From: Occallatibacter sp.
GTDB taxonomy: Bacteria > Acidobacteriota > Terriglobia > Terriglobales > Acidobacteriaceae
Length of the DNA stretch: 45,797 nucleotides
Reading direction: 5' to 3'
Assembly (NCBI GenBank): GCA_031296215.1
Contig: JARLGE010000346.1
Span: forward strand, 1-45,797
Of the stretch, positions 8,046 to 17,400 are shown one piece after another (positions within the stretch are counted from its first letter, which is position 1; every line of letters starts with the position of its first letter). Below the pieces are notes generated by a model. It saw only the letters and a program-made list of their open reading frames with translations. It made no database searches and had not been told where the DNA came from. Made by a program: the position numbers and the translations under genes.

Positions 8046-9443
8046 ATGCCTGAATCGCCTCGTCATCCACCCGCTTCCGATATTGAAATTCCTGAATCAA
8101 CAGGATTCTTCCATCCATCGAAGCGCCCTTACCGCTTCACCATCCTGATGTTCATCAGCTTGCTGGTACTGGGGAGCTATTTCGCCTACGACAGCATCGG
8201 GGCGCTGGCGCCCACGCTGATCGATGCGTTGCATCTGGACCGCAGCGCGATCGGCAACCTCTACACGGCATACTCGGTGGCCGCCATCCTCATCGTGTTC
8301 TTCGGGGGCATGCTTTACGACAAGCTGGGGCCGCGGCGGGCCAGTATGCTCTTCTGCACGCTGGTCCTGGTGGGGGCGACGATTGTAGCCCTGGCGCAGG
8401 CCAAGTGGGAACTGTTCGCCGGGCGACTGATCTTCGGCGCAGGTTCCGAATCGCTGATCGTGGTGCAGAGCGCCATCATCAGCCGCTGGTTCAAGGGCAA
8501 GGAGATGGCCCTGGCCTTCGGCATCGCCCTCACCATCAGCCGGGTCGGGACCCTCTTCAGCTTCAACACTGAGCAACTCATCTCCGACTACTTCGGCAGC
8601 TACCGCATCGCTCTCTGGGCCGCGGCGGGCTTCTGCCTGTTCTCCGTGCTGTGCAACCTGGCCTTCATTGCCATGGACCGCCATGGGGAGAAGGTGCTTG
8701 CGCTTCCCAAGCCGGACGCGAGCGACAAGATCGTCTTCTCGGACATCGGAAAGTTCAACTCCTCCTTCTGGTTCGTAACCCTGCTCTGCGTAACCTTCTA
8801 CAGCGCCATCTTCCCCTTCACGGCCCTGGCCACAGACATGTTCCACGATAAGTGGGGCATTCCCCTGGTGAGCTCGAGCGCGGGTGGGTTTCTGTCCCAG
8901 ATCTTCGACAACTTCATACACATGTTCTCGACGGCGCCGGGGATCACCAGCATCGTGATCTTCGCATCCATGGTCTTCGCACCCTTCGCCGGCGACCTGG
9001 TGGACCGCATCGGCAAGCGGGCCACGCTGATGGTGGTTGGCTCCCTTGTGCTGATTCCCGCCCACCTGGTCATGGGCATAACCCACTGGAATCCCATCCC
9101 CAGCATGGTGGTGCTGGGCGCTGCCTTTGTCCTGGTGCCCGCAGCGATGTGGCCATCGGTTCCCCTCGTGGTGGAGGAGAAACGCGTGGGCACGGCCTTC
9201 GGTCTTATGACGGCCATCCAGAATTTGGGCCTCGGGCTGTTTCCCTTCCTGAATGGCAAGCTCCGCGACGTCACCGGAACTTATACCGCGACCCAGATCA
9301 TGTTCGCGGGCCTCGGCGTGGTGGGGCTCATCTTTGCCTTGCTCTTGCTGCGGTCGGATCGGCGACATGGCAACAAACTGGAGCAAGGAAAGAACCGGGA
9401 GATGGACCTATCCCGCATCGAAGAGGGCTTGGAACAACGCTAG
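8046..9443 (+). CDS. Major facilitator superfamily transporter
   Basis: This inner-membrane permease (465 residues) has about 12 hydrophobic segments and a cytoplasmic N-terminus of about 30 residues. The loop 2-3 signature of the superfamily is visible as GGMLYDKLGPRRAS, and its half-repeat copy as FAGDLVDRIGKRATL in the second half. The overall arrangement, including GSYFAYDSIGALAPTLIDAL in the first segment, resembles the MFSD1-like subfamily, so small peptides or organic anions are plausible cargo. That is a guess and no substrate can be assigned. The ATG at 8046 is the first in the frame and precedes the conserved region by about 30 residues; its ribosome binding site is weak. About 290 bp and a hairpin separate it from the operon before it, so it is probably transcribed independently. 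Confidence 0.88.
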   Translation: MPESPRHPPASDIEIPESTGFFHPSKRPYRFTILMFISLLVLGSYFAYDSIGALAPTLIDALHLDRSAIGNLYTAYSVAAILIVFFGGMLYDKLGPRRASMLFCTLVLVGATIVALAQAKWELFAGRLIFGAGSESLIVVQSAIISRWFKGKEMALAFGIALTISRVGTLFSFNTEQLISDYFGSYRIALWAAAGFCLFSVLCNLAFIAMDRHGEKVLALPKPDASDKIVFSDIGKFNSSFWFVTLLCVTFYSAIFPFTALATDMFHDKWGIPLVSSSAGGFLSQIFDNFIHMFSTAPGITSIVIFASMVFAPFAGDLVDRIGKRATLMVVGSLVLIPAHLVMGITHWNPIPSMVVLGAAFVLVPAAMWPSVPLVVEEKRVGTAFGLMTAIQNLGLGLFPFLNGKLRDVTGTYTATQIMFAGLGVVGLIFALLLLRSDRRHGNKLEQGKNREMDLSRIEEGLEQR

Positions 9444-9470
9444 AGCTGAACCAGAGTCACCGCAGCCTTC

Positions 9471-9761
9471 TTGAAAGTCTTGAAGGCGGCTTCTTCTTCC
9501 ACCCCAGCGACCAAGACCCGTCGCTGGGGACCCAGGAGAGGAAGAAGCCCCTCGGCGGGCTTGCCGTTGGGATGTCTCGGCTCTGGTTCCGCTGTAGGCT
9601 TCCTGGTGGTGCTCATCGGCATTGTTGTTTCGTTGGCACCGCCACGAGACTCCGCCGACAAGCTTGGCTTCGAACTCAAGCTGGTTGCGGGCACGGCGGC
9701 CTCGGTGCTGCCCGGCCTTGTCTTGTACTGGCGCGGCGCGAGGGCAAAACAAGCCCAATGA
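9471..9761 (+). CDS. Possible small membrane protein (doubtful)
   Basis: The frame gives at most 96 residues from a TTG. The first 38 look like random GC-rich translation. The rest has two hydrophobic segments (about 42-56 and 70-86), separated by a short polar loop and followed by a basic tail, like a two-helix membrane protein. A later start is likely if it is real, but no good ribosome binding site is seen. It lies between convergent genes in a 459-bp gap. It could equally be the remnant of a longer gene. I include it because both hydrophobic segments fall in one frame. Confidence 0.3.
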   Translation: MKVLKAASSSTPATKTRRWGPRRGRSPSAGLPLGCLGSGSAVGFLVVLIGIVVSLAPPRDSADKLGFELKLVAGTAASVLPGLVLYWRGARAKQAQ

Positions 9762-9829
9762 CGATCCGGGCGTGCCCGCTGTTCTCTGCCCGGCCAGCCA
9801 AAACACGAATTGAATCCACCCAAAAGAAC

Positions 9830-9854
9830 TGCGAGGCGCAATGACGGCCTCGCA
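9830..9854. terminator. Hairpin between convergent genes
   Basis: Perfect 8-base arms TGCGAGGC (9830-9837) and GCCTCGCA (9847-9854) surround a 9-base loop. They lie between the MFS gene (plus strand) and the giant surface protein gene (minus strand), where a terminator acting in either direction would be expected. There is no T-run, so the role is uncertain. Confidence 0.35.
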
Positions 9855-9902
9855 ATGTCGAGGAAAGGAATTGCACCAAATGTCGCCGGGCGGCATGGCC
9901 GT

Positions 9903-12900
9903 CTAGGGCGCTGCGGTATATGTGGAGTCGGTGTACCTCACCTTGCCGTTGTAGTTGGTGTAGAGCCGGGCGTAGATGGTCTCTCCGTTGGTGGGAAGTT
10001 TGGTGGCCGTGGCGGACAGGGCTGTCGTGAAATGAGAGTTGTAGACGTCGTACGCGCCTTGGGTTGTGCCCAACCACAGCGAGTAGCCGCTGGCTCCGAC
10101 GGCGGCTGACCAGGTGAAGGTGACCCTGGCGCCCGACAGCACGCTGCCTGGCGTGGGCGAGATGAGAGCCGCCGGCGGCAGGTTGGCCGCGGTGAATTGG
10201 TAGTCGATCGACACCGCGACGCCGTTGTAAATGGTGTAGAGCCGGGCGTAGATGGTTCTGCCGTCGGTGGGCAGGCCGTAGGCCGTCAACGTGGTGGCAT
10301 TCGTCTCTCCCGAGTCATACAGGTCGTGCGTGCCCGCGCTTCCGGAGCCCAGCCACAACGAATAGCCGAGCACGTACCCGCTGGGGTACCCGGCCGGGCC
10401 TGTGGCGGCGGCCCAGGTGAAGGTCTGGTTAGGGCCGGTCAGCGTACTGTTTGGCGCGGGGCCGGTGAGCGTGGCCGGTTGCGACGCGGTGAATGTGTAG
10501 TCGTTCGACTGCGGCACGCCGTTGTAGTTGGTATAGAGGCGCACATAGATGGTTTCGCCGTTGGTGGGCAGGCCGGCAACCTTGAGGGAGGTAATCGTCT
10601 GCTGTCCCGAATGGTAGAGGTTGTGCGAACCCGCGCCGGTCGAGCCGATCCACAGCGAATAGCCGGTGGCGCTGGTCACGGTATTCCAGGAGAAGGTCAC
10701 GATGGGCCCTGGCAGCGTGGTGCCTGGCGCGGGCGCGGCGAGCACGGCCGGCACCGGCGACGCGGTAATGGTGGAGCCTGCTGTGGCCATCAGGTTCACG
10801 GTCGCGTTCAGGGCTATGGTGGCATGCAACTGGGTATTGAGGCCGGGTGTGGTGAAGCTGATGCCGGGGAAGCTGGCCGAGCCGGAGGAGAGACTCTGCG
10901 TGAGGGTTCCGCTCAGCGTGGCGCCGGTGTCAGAGAGGGTGACGGCGTTGCCATTTGCACCGCTGGCCGCCGCGCCTCTCTCGTAGAGGGTAACGGTCGG
11001 AGCCGGGGTGATCGCCTGGCCAAGAATCACGCTGGAAGGCAGAGGGGAAAAGCCCAGCGCGTAGTTGGTCTGCACGGCGCCGGAATCGACCGAGCCCGAG
11101 CAATGAGGATCGAAACCAAAGCCGCGCTGGTCGGTTGTTCCGACAGCGTTCACGGTGAGGCCGCCGCAGATGGAAGGATCGCCGGGCAAGGGCGTCTGGG
11201 TCTGCGTGGGTCCGCCGTAGCTGCCCAGAGGAGCAAGAGCAACGCCGGTGGTGACCTGGTTGCCGCCGTTGTTGGCCAAAGCTCCGGAAGGGTAACCGTC
11301 GGAGAGCGCTGGAGCGGTGTTGCCGGTGACGATGGTGTTCGACATGGGGTTTGAGCCGGAGGTGGTGGCGTCGTAGAGGCCGCCGCCCGTGTTGTCCGCG
11401 GTGTTCAGCGAGAGCGTGCTGCCGGTCAAGGTCAGCGGGCCAAAGTTGTAGATGCCGCCACCAATCCCCTGGCCCTGCGCCGAGACCGTGTTGCCGGAGA
11501 CGGTGCTGTTGATCACCGTCAGCGTGCCCCCGTAGCCGGTGATGCCGCCGCCCCAGGCCTGGTCCCCGCCGACTGCCGATGCCGTGTTGCCGGAGATGGT
11601 GCTATCGGTTACGGTCAGTGACCCGCCAAAGCCGAAGATGCCACCCCCGAGGCCAAGTGCCCCACCCCCACCGGTGTCCGCGGCGGTATTGCCGGAGATG
11701 GTGCTGCCGGCCACAGTCATGGTTCCGCCATAGTTGAAAAGACCGCCGCCGAAGGCATAGTAGCCGCTGGGAGCTGAATCCGCATTTCCAGAGACAGTGC
11801 AGCCGTTGATGGCGACATTTCCAGAGCTGCTGTAGACGCCGCCGGCAATTCCGAACCCGGCCGCGATGTATAAGCTGCGGTCAAGGCCATTGACGATGTT
11901 GAGATTGTTGAAGGATGCGGCGCCCTTGTTGACATAGAAATCAGATGACAGGTGATTGCCGCTGATGGTCACCAGGTTGGTCAGCGTGGCGCCCGTGCTT
12001 GTGGTCGGGCCGGTGATGGTTACGTTCACGTTGCCGATTGTTAGTACGCTGCCTGCGAGCACGATGGTGTTCTGCGCGACCGTGTTGGAAGAGTTGAAGA
12101 CGGTCGAGCTGAAGGTGATGCTGGCGGCGCCCGCACTGTTGGCAAAGTCCAGCGCATCGCGCAGGCTGCACGCGGTATCGACGGTGTTTGTACCGGGCGT
12201 GGGCTGCGGCGTGCAATTGCTCGAGGAGTCGGCGCCGAAATCGTCCGTCGCCGTGTTCACAACCAGGTTGGCGGAGAACTGCGCTGTCACGGTTTCGGCC
12301 GCATTCATGGTGATGCTGGTGCTGGCTGAAATGGAACTGGCCACTGCGTCAGGGCTCGACGACCAGCTCACGAAGGCATAGCCGGTGTTGGGCGTGGCGG
12401 TGATCGGCACCACGGTGCCTAGATTGTAGAGGCTGCCCGTGGCCGGAGTTACGGCGCCGCCAGCCGCTGGGCTGGCTGCTGTGGTGAGCTGTACCTGCGG
12501 AATGGTCACATTCAGCGTAAAGCTCTGGGTGGCGTTGGGCGGGATGCCGTTGTTGGCGGTGATGGTGATGGGGAACGTGCCCCCTGCGCCCGGCGTGCCC
12601 GACAGGGTTGCGGTTCCGTTGCCGTTATCGACCAAGCTGACGCCTGCGGGTAGAGCGCCTGTTTCGCTGATGGCTGCCGTGGGAAAGCCTGATGTCGTGA
12701 CGGTGAAGCTCCCGGCCACGAACTCAGTGAATGTGCTGTTGTTGCCGCTGGTAATGGCGGGCGCCTCGTCAACCGCGAACGTCAGAGACACGGTCTGGTT
12801 GTCGAAGGCGGCGGAGACCGATCCGCTGCCGGCGCTGGTGGGCGTGAGGGTTGGCGTGTCGGCTCCAGCGCCCGAAAAAGTCCCGGTGGTGAGCGCAGGG

Positions 12901-15647
12901 CTTTCGGTGACGCCGGTAACGATATAGGCGATGCTGTCGCCGCTGACGGCCGGGAACGCTCCGGCGATGGGGTTGCCGTTCGAATCCGTATTCAGGCCGA
13001 CGGTCAGGTTGATGCTGTTTCCCAGCGTGACGGTGTTGGTGTTGGCACCGATGGTCAGTTTCGTCCAGGGATTGGTGCTGGCGCCGCCGTCGGCCATGTT
13101 GCAGGAGGCATTGGACGGTCCAGCATTGCATCCCCACCAGTTCTTGGTGGCCGTGGCTGTTGTTGGCGACAGTACGGCCAATCCGGACGTGCCGCTGGTG
13201 GAGGTATTGCCGTAGATTCGGCTGAGGCTGATGGTAAGCTCGTTGCCGCCGTCGTCGTTGACGAGAATGCCGCCGCCGCCTGTGCTAGCGGTGTTCGACA
13301 GGATGTTGGTGCTGGTGATGGTGGGCGCCGACTCGGGAGAGATCTCCGAGATGAAGACGCCGCCGCCCTGGCCGCTGGTTACGGAGTTGCCCTGGACCAC
13401 CGATCCGGTGAGCAGAATGCCGGAGCTGTCTTTGATGCCGCCGCCTTGCGCCAGAGCTGAGTTGGAGCTGATGGTCACGTTGGTAAAAGTGGATTGCGCC
13501 GTGCCCGACGCGGCAGGCCGCCCATCGACCTCGATTCCGCCGCCGCCGCCAAACCCAGGGGAGGCGCCCGAGTTGACCGACGGATTCGCGGTGTTGCCGC
13601 TGATCACGGTGTTGGTGACCACGATCTGGGCAGGAGGATAGGCCACTTCGATGCCGCCGCCCTGGTCGGGCGTGGTGTTGCCGGAGATGGTCCCGCCGCT
13701 GATGGTGACCTTGCCGGTGCCGCCGTTGGTGGAGTTGGTAACCCAGAGGCCACCGCCCTGGCCGTTGAGCACGGTGCAGTTTTCGATGTTGACGTTGGTC
13801 AGGGTCAGGTTGCCGGCGCCGAAGGCATCCCAGTTGATGCCGCCGCTCACGGAGTTATTAGTGTCGGGGTTCTTGCCGTTCTCGATGGTCAGGTTCGAGA
13901 TCGCGGTATCGAAGACGTAGGAGTTCCCGCTGGGATTGAACGACCCGAAGGTGCCTGGATTGATGGTGAACACCGTGTCGCGGCTGTTGGCATTGATGAA
14001 GGTGGAGGCGGCTCCAGCGCCGACGATGCTTACCGGGCCCAGAATCTCGAGATGGGTCAGGGCGTCGCCGGTGCCGTCCAGAGTGCCCGCCTGCCAGGTA
14101 AGCTGATAGGTCCCGGCCGACAGCATGATGGTGTCGGATTTGCCTGCGCCGATGTTGTCCGCGGCGTCGTTGTTGGCAAAGGTGATGGCATCGCGCAAGG
14201 TGCAGGTTTCGCCGGAGCCGTTGGAGCAGCGGGTGCCGTCGTCGGCGTCGGTGGTGGTTCCGCTGTTGTCGGCGGTGGTGTTCACAAAGTAAGTGTTGTT
14301 GGCGCTGGGCACCGAGAATTCCGGCCTGGGGCTGTTCTCGGAGAGGAAGGCGATGCCCGGCCGGGCGTCGGTATTGACGCGCACGGAGACCGCGGCCGCC
14401 AGCCTGCCGGATGAGGCGAGGGCGCGGGCCTCGACGCGGGTGCGGGCGGGAAGGCCTGCCTGCGCGGTGCTGACAATGTGGCGGATGGTGACGCGCTGCT
14501 GCTGGGCAGAATTGAGCACCACCAGGTCATCGCCGCCGCTGCCGACGATGCGCGAGCGCAGCAGGAGCGGCACATCGGAGCCCGCGAAATGCGGCGCGGC
14601 CTGGGGGCTGGTTTCAATCACCGTCCATGGTTCGTTGGAGTTGATGCCGGCAAGTTGCGCCAGTGTGAGCGATCCGGGACGCAGATGGCGCTGGCTGGCG
14701 ATCTCCTGCGGCGTGAAGGGGCGCGGATCGAAGCCCTGGTGGGCCAGTACGAGCACGTCGCCGTCGCTGGTAAGCACGCCCAGTTGGATGGCGCTGTGGC
14801 GGTCGAAGAGGAACTCGCCGCTGGCGACGGCCTCAGCGTTGTAGACGGGCAGCGTCTCAACGCGGCCGTGGCCGTTGACGGCGTTGGCGCCATGCAGCAC
14901 CAGCAGCTGGCCGCCGGCTACGATGGCCGTGTCCGGAATGAAGTCGTCGTCCAGGTTGGCAACCGAGAAAGCGGTTGCCGCGCCGGGCAGGGCATACGTT
15001 GCGCTGATGCGCATTCCCGCCGGCCCATCGCTCACGATGGCCAGGCCCGCGCCCTGCCTGGTCTGGTAACCCACCAGCAATGCCTCGCCCGTGAAGGGTG
15101 CGCCCGGCCGATAGGATTCCAGCGCCGTGACGCTTCCAGGAATCGTTATCGAAACAGGCCTGGCTGCAAAGGTTCCCTTGCCGGTTCCGGCCAAAAGTTG
15201 CACCACGCCGCTCCCTTTGGCGGCATACACCAGGTCGCTGTGTCCGTCTCCGTTGACATCGGCAGCAATCAACATGTCGGGCTGCGCCGACAGGCGGATC
15301 AAGGTCGAGGATTGAAGAAAGGGAGGGGTCAGCTCGTGCCGGCCCGCGGCCAGCCAGCTAGCACGTGTCTGCGGAGCAACGGCGTCGAGATTGCCACGCA
15401 TGAGGCCAATCGCGCCGCCCTTGCCGCTGGCATAGCCGACGGCCAGGTCAGCCACTCCGTCCTCATCGAAGTCCGCCGCCACCATGGACAGCGACCGGAG
15501 CGTCTGCTCCTGCGGCGCCTTGACTCGCGCCTCCTGCTGCGCAAGCCCGGCTCCCCGAGAGAACAGTGCCGCGACCAGCGTGACAAGAATCGCCCAGTGT
15601 GAAACGAAGGAAAGGACGGTGCGGGGAGTGGTGCGGACTGCTGCCAT
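9903..15647 (-). CDS. Giant secreted multidomain protein: FG-GAP repeats, two CSLREA domains, beta-helix, Ig-like domains, C-terminal triple repeat
   Basis: The 1914-residue protein begins with a signal peptide (about 1-36, cleavage near LAQQ). FG-GAP/VCBS-type repeats follow, with calcium-loop-like motifs such as ADFDEDGVADLAV (about 58-70), ADVNGDGHSDLV and ANLDDDFIPDT. Near 470-500 comes a CSLREA-type domain ending CTLRDAITFANN, then Ser/Gly/Asn-rich parallel beta-helix repeats with many SGNTA-like turns. An Ig-like putative domain (about 955-1050) and an InlB B-repeat-like segment (about 1055-1115) precede a second CSLREA domain (CSLRDALDFAN, about 1166) and a second beta-helix. The last 280 residues are three copies of a module with GYSLW(L/I)G and TIY(V/A)RLYT. 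The start at 15647 is chosen because GGAGG lies 7 bases upstream; an ATG 14 codons earlier lacks this. No anchor or sorting signal is visible. A surface adhesin or secreted carbohydrate-binding role is inference. Confidence 0.85.
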   Translation of the reverse strand: MAAVRTTPRTVLSFVSHWAILVTLVAALFSRGAGLAQQEARVKAPQEQTLRSLSMVAADFDEDGVADLAVGYASGKGGAIGLMRGNLDAVAPQTRASWLAAGRHELTPPFLQSSTLIRLSAQPDMLIAADVNGDGHSDLVYAAKGSGVVQLLAGTGKGTFAARPVSITIPGSVTALESYRPGAPFTGEALLVGYQTRQGAGLAIVSDGPAGMRISATYALPGAATAFSVANLDDDFIPDTAIVAGGQLLVLHGANAVNGHGRVETLPVYNAEAVASGEFLFDRHSAIQLGVLTSDGDVLVLAHQGFDPRPFTPQEIASQRHLRPGSLTLAQLAGINSNEPWTVIETSPQAAPHFAGSDVPLLLRSRIVGSGGDDLVVLNSAQQQRVTIRHIVSTAQAGLPARTRVEARALASSGRLAAAVSVRVNTDARPGIAFLSENSPRPEFSVPSANNTYFVNTTADNSGTTTDADDGTRCSNGSGETCTLRDAITFANNDAADNIGAGKSDTIMLSAGTYQLTWQAGTLDGTGDALTHLEILGPVSIVGAGAASTFINANSRDTVFTINPGTFGSFNPSGNSYVFDTAISNLTIENGKNPDTNNSVSGGINWDAFGAGNLTLTNVNIENCTVLNGQGGGLWVTNSTNGGTGKVTISGGTISGNTTPDQGGGIEVAYPPAQIVVTNTVISGNTANPSVNSGASPGFGGGGGIEVDGRPAASGTAQSTFTNVTISSNSALAQGGGIKDSSGILLTGSVVQGNSVTSGQGGGVFISEISPESAPTITSTNILSNTASTGGGGILVNDDGGNELTISLSRIYGNTSTSGTSGLAVLSPTTATATKNWWGCNAGPSNASCNMADGGASTNPWTKLTIGANTNTVTLGNSINLTVGLNTDSNGNPIAGAFPAVSGDSIAYIVTGVTESPALTTGTFSGAGADTPTLTPTSAGSGSVSAAFDNQTVSLTFAVDEAPAITSGNNSTFTEFVAGSFTVTTSGFPTAAISETGALPAGVSLVDNGNGTATLSGTPGAGGTFPITITANNGIPPNATQSFTLNVTIPQVQLTTAASPAAGGAVTPATGSLYNLGTVVPITATPNTGYAFVSWSSSPDAVASSISASTSITMNAAETVTAQFSANLVVNTATDDFGADSSSNCTPQPTPGTNTVDTACSLRDALDFANSAGAASITFSSTVFNSSNTVAQNTIVLAGSVLTIGNVNVTITGPTTSTGATLTNLVTISGNHLSSDFYVNKGAASFNNLNIVNGLDRSLYIAAGFGIAGGVYSSSGNVAINGCTVSGNADSAPSGYYAFGGGLFNYGGTMTVAGSTISGNTAADTGGGGALGLGGGIFGFGGSLTVTDSTISGNTASAVGGDQAWGGGITGYGGTLTVINSTVSGNTVSAQGQGIGGGIYNFGPLTLTGSTLSLNTADNTGGGLYDATTSGSNPMSNTIVTGNTAPALSDGYPSGALANNGGNQVTTGVALAPLGSYGGPTQTQTPLPGDPSICGGLTVNAVGTTDQRGFGFDPHCSGSVDSGAVQTNYALGFSPLPSSVILGQAITPAPTVTLYERGAAASGANGNAVTLSDTGATLSGTLTQSLSSGSASFPGISFTTPGLNTQLHATIALNATVNLMATAGSTITASPVPAVLAAPAPGTTLPGPIVTFSWNTVTSATGYSLWIGSTGAGSHNLYHSGQQTITSLKVAGLPTNGETIYVRLYTNYNGVPQSNDYTFTASQPATLTGPAPNSTLTGPNQTFTWAAATGPAGYPSGYVLGYSLWLGSGSAGTHDLYDSGETNATTLTAYGLPTDGRTIYARLYTIYNGVAVSIDYQFTAANLPPAALISPTPGSVLSGARVTFTWSAAVGASGYSLWLGTTQGAYDVYNSHFTTALSATATKLPTNGETIYARLYTNYNGKVRYTDSTYTAAP
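9906..10750 (-). repeat. Three tandem protein modules of about 90 residues at the giant protein's C-terminus
   Basis: Reading the minus strand, three successive modules (about 10486-10750, 10181-10485 and 9906-10180) share the pattern P-x-P-x(3)-L-x-G-x(4)-F-x-W, then GYSLW(L/I)G, then LPT(N/D)G(E/R)TIY(V/A)RLYT-x-YNG. They have diverged at DNA level but align over their whole length. The middle one has an insertion (GYPSGYVL) before its GYSLW. Such terminal repeats usually form a chain of beta-sandwich domains. What they bind is unknown. Confidence 0.8.
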
Positions 15648-16062
15648 GACTAGGCCTCCATTGCGCTTTTTTGATGAGATCGGATTCATTGACCGCGGAA
15701 GCGAGCGGGAGCCTTGATGGGGGCTTACCCTGCACGCTTTCTCTAGTGGTTCGCCTTATTACTGTCGCTGTCTTTATTGCCGGGAAAGATTCTGGCCCTC
15801 CACGTTCGGCACATGAATGAAGAGGGGAGTTTAGCCTGAGCGTTCGACCAGGAAAAGAGAGCCAGCGCAATTTTCGCCTGCTGTTCTGACAAAGTCAACA
15901 TTACGTTTACCTAAAGTTGGAGGTAACTAAAAATCGTATGCAAAGTACACAGCGCCGGTTGTACTATTCTCAATTAGCATCGTTTCACAGGAAAGAATAC
16001 CCGCGACAGAGCTCGCAACGTAGCGGATATCATGGCTTGCTGCGTGACCCCGGAGGTAGTTT
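15648..16062. other. Divergent promoter region between the giant protein and Tat-protein genes
   Basis: These 415 bases separate two divergent genes and are more AT-rich than their surroundings. On the minus strand a -35-like TTGACT (15898-15893) lies 17 bases before a -10-like GAAAAT (15875-15870), which would give the giant gene a leader of about 215 bases. I found no good plus-strand promoter, only the GGAGG ribosome binding site near 16050. No gene is seen here. Confidence 0.3.
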
Positions 16063-16542
16063 ATGTCCCTGACGCGCCGCCGCTTCATTGGAACGGCTTC
16101 CCTGTCTGCGCTGGCAAGCGCAGCTTTCCCCACGGTCCTCGCACAAACCATAGCGCCCCGGAAGGACGACCCCTTCAAACAGCAGAATCTCGATGTCCTG
16201 GCAAATGCTTCGGAGGAGACCTTCAAGCCATACATCGGGGAGAGCTTCGCGATGGTCCAGGGTGGCCGACGGCTGGCCTCTTTGACTCTGCTTGCCGTGA
16301 CCCCGGCCGCCCCCCCGCCGTCTGCCTCGAAGTCGAGCGCAGCCGGCTCGCCTCCCAGGCGTTCCGGGCAGACGGTCAGAAGCTTCTCGCTGAGCTTTCA
16401 GGGGTCGGGTGCATCGGAGCCGCAGGGTACTTATACCCTGAACAAGAACAGCCTGGGCAGTTTCTCGCTGTTTCTGGTTCCGGGCGGCCCGGGGAAGTCC
16501 CCGCAAACCTACACAGCGGTCTTCAGCCTTCTGGTCCCGTAG
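16063..16542 (+). CDS. Tat-exported protein with a DUF6916-like C-terminal domain
   Basis: The 159-residue protein begins with a twin-arginine signal (LTRRRFIGTASLSALAS, cleavage near residue 27), so it is probably exported folded. After a linker, residues about 30-159 form a beta-rich domain interrupted by a proline/serine-rich insert (about 80-100). The end contains FSLSFQG, PQGTYTL, SLFLVPGGPG and YTAVFSLL. The convergent 102-residue protein next door has the same pattern, so the two are paralogous domains. I believe this is the family called DUF6916, but could not check. GGAGG lies just before the ATG. Its 3' end is 6 bp from the convergent paralogue. Function unknown; neighbours suggest a role with the tail-collar proteins. 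Confidence 0.75.
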   Translation: MSLTRRRFIGTASLSALASAAFPTVLAQTIAPRKDDPFKQQNLDVLANASEETFKPYIGESFAMVQGGRRLASLTLLAVTPAAPPPSASKSSAAGSPPRRSGQTVRSFSLSFQGSGASEPQGTYTLNKNSLGSFSLFLVPGGPGKSPQTYTAVFSLLVP

Positions 16543-16548
16543 AGGAGT

Positions 16549-16857
16549 TCAAGTAGTCTGCGGAGAGAGCGCGATGAGCCGCGAGAATGCGGCCTCGTAG
16601 ATCATGCGTCCGTCGCGCGGGCCCTTCGGCCCCATGAACAAGGTCACCTGCCCCATGGCCGGATGCAGGAGAGTGTAGGTTCCCTGCTCCAGCCATGGAG
16701 ACTCAGGTCCCGCGAACATGATGCTGAATTGCGCCAGAGTTTCGTTCGATCTGTCCGTGACCTCCACCAGCTCCAACTCATGAGCCGCGGGGGTTTCTAT
16801 GCGGAAGATGGTGTTGAGTTGCGGGGCAAAATCCTTGCTTCGCAGAATCTCTGGCAT
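16549..16857 (-). CDS. Small DUF6916-like protein
   Basis: These 102 residues are almost entirely one domain with no signal peptide. They contain FSIMFAG, EQGTYTLLHPAMG, TLFMGPKGP and YEAAFSRL, matching the C-terminal half of the Tat-exported protein on the opposite strand. The start at 16857 is supported by GGGAGG six bases upstream. It is the last gene of a minus-strand cluster after three tail-collar proteins and a GNAT enzyme, 39 bp after the latter. Function is unknown. Because it lacks an export signal, it may act in the cytoplasm or travel with the collar proteins. Confidence 0.75.
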   Translation of the reverse strand: MPEILRSKDFAPQLNTIFRIETPAAHELELVEVTDRSNETLAQFSIMFAGPESPWLEQGTYTLLHPAMGQVTLFMGPKGPRDGRMIYEAAFSRLIALSPQTT

Positions 16858-16896
16858 TGCTTCCTCCCGGTCGGTGTGCTGTGTGCGCCCGGGCGT

Positions 16897-17394
16897 TCAG
16901 GTAGAAGGGCCGCGTTCAGGCGTCCATGCCATCTCAATATACATCTGGTCGGCGCCGGTCTCGGTGAAGCCCAGGCGCCGATAGAGGCCCTGGACGGGAT
17001 TGCCGCGCAGCACCTGCAGGCGGAGCGCGCTGCGGGAGCCACGGCAGTCGTCCATCAACTGCCGAATGAGCCGCGAGCCGATGCCGCGCTTGCGATGCGC
17101 GGCAAGCAGGGCGATATCCACCAGGCGCATTCCTTCGCGGGTGGATGCGGCCAGGCGGTGGCCGATGGCCTCGCCGCCGCAGAGGACAATGTGGTGAATC
17201 GCCTCCGGGTAGGCTGCCTCATACCCTCGCCGCTGGGCTTCAAACTGCATGCGCAGAAACGCGTCGCGCTGGATGGCCGGCCATCCCCACGCACTTACTT
17301 CCGGGCCGCGCACATCGCAGTAGAGGTCGAAGAGAAAGGGCAGATCGCCGGGTTGAGCGACGCGCAAGTCCAGCAGGTCTGTTGCCTCCGGCAT
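16897..17394 (-). CDS. GNAT-family N-acetyltransferase
   Basis: This 165-residue enzyme is expected to transfer an acetyl group from acetyl-CoA to an amine. The fold is clear: strand 1 at LDLRVAQPGDLPFLFDLY, motif A strand and helix at LVDIALLAAHRKRGIGSRLIRQLMDDC, where RKRGIGS is the acetyl-CoA pyrophosphate loop, and motif B at LRLQVLRGNPVQGLYRRLGFTETG. Substrate cannot be predicted. It starts 6 bp after the stop of a tail-collar gene and precedes the DUF6916-like gene, so it is cotranscribed with them. The placement suggests modification of one of the cluster's products, which is inference. Confidence 0.88.
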   Translation of the reverse strand: MPEATDLLDLRVAQPGDLPFLFDLYCDVRGPEVSAWGWPAIQRDAFLRMQFEAQRRGYEAAYPEAIHHIVLCGGEAIGHRLAASTREGMRLVDIALLAAHRKRGIGSRLIRQLMDDCRGSRSALRLQVLRGNPVQGLYRRLGFTETGADQMYIEMAWTPERGPST

Positions 17395-17400
17395 TCCGGC

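Noticed and set aside
8097-9386. A 429-residue minus-strand frame opposite the MFS gene
   Set aside because: It is exceptionally rich in His, Gln and Glu, the typical mirror image of a hydrophobic membrane protein.
10197-15602. Plus-strand frames with glycine/valine-rich repeats opposite the giant gene (for example 10197-11354 and 14478-15602)
   Set aside because: They mirror the repeat structure of the real minus-strand protein and lack signal or start evidence.
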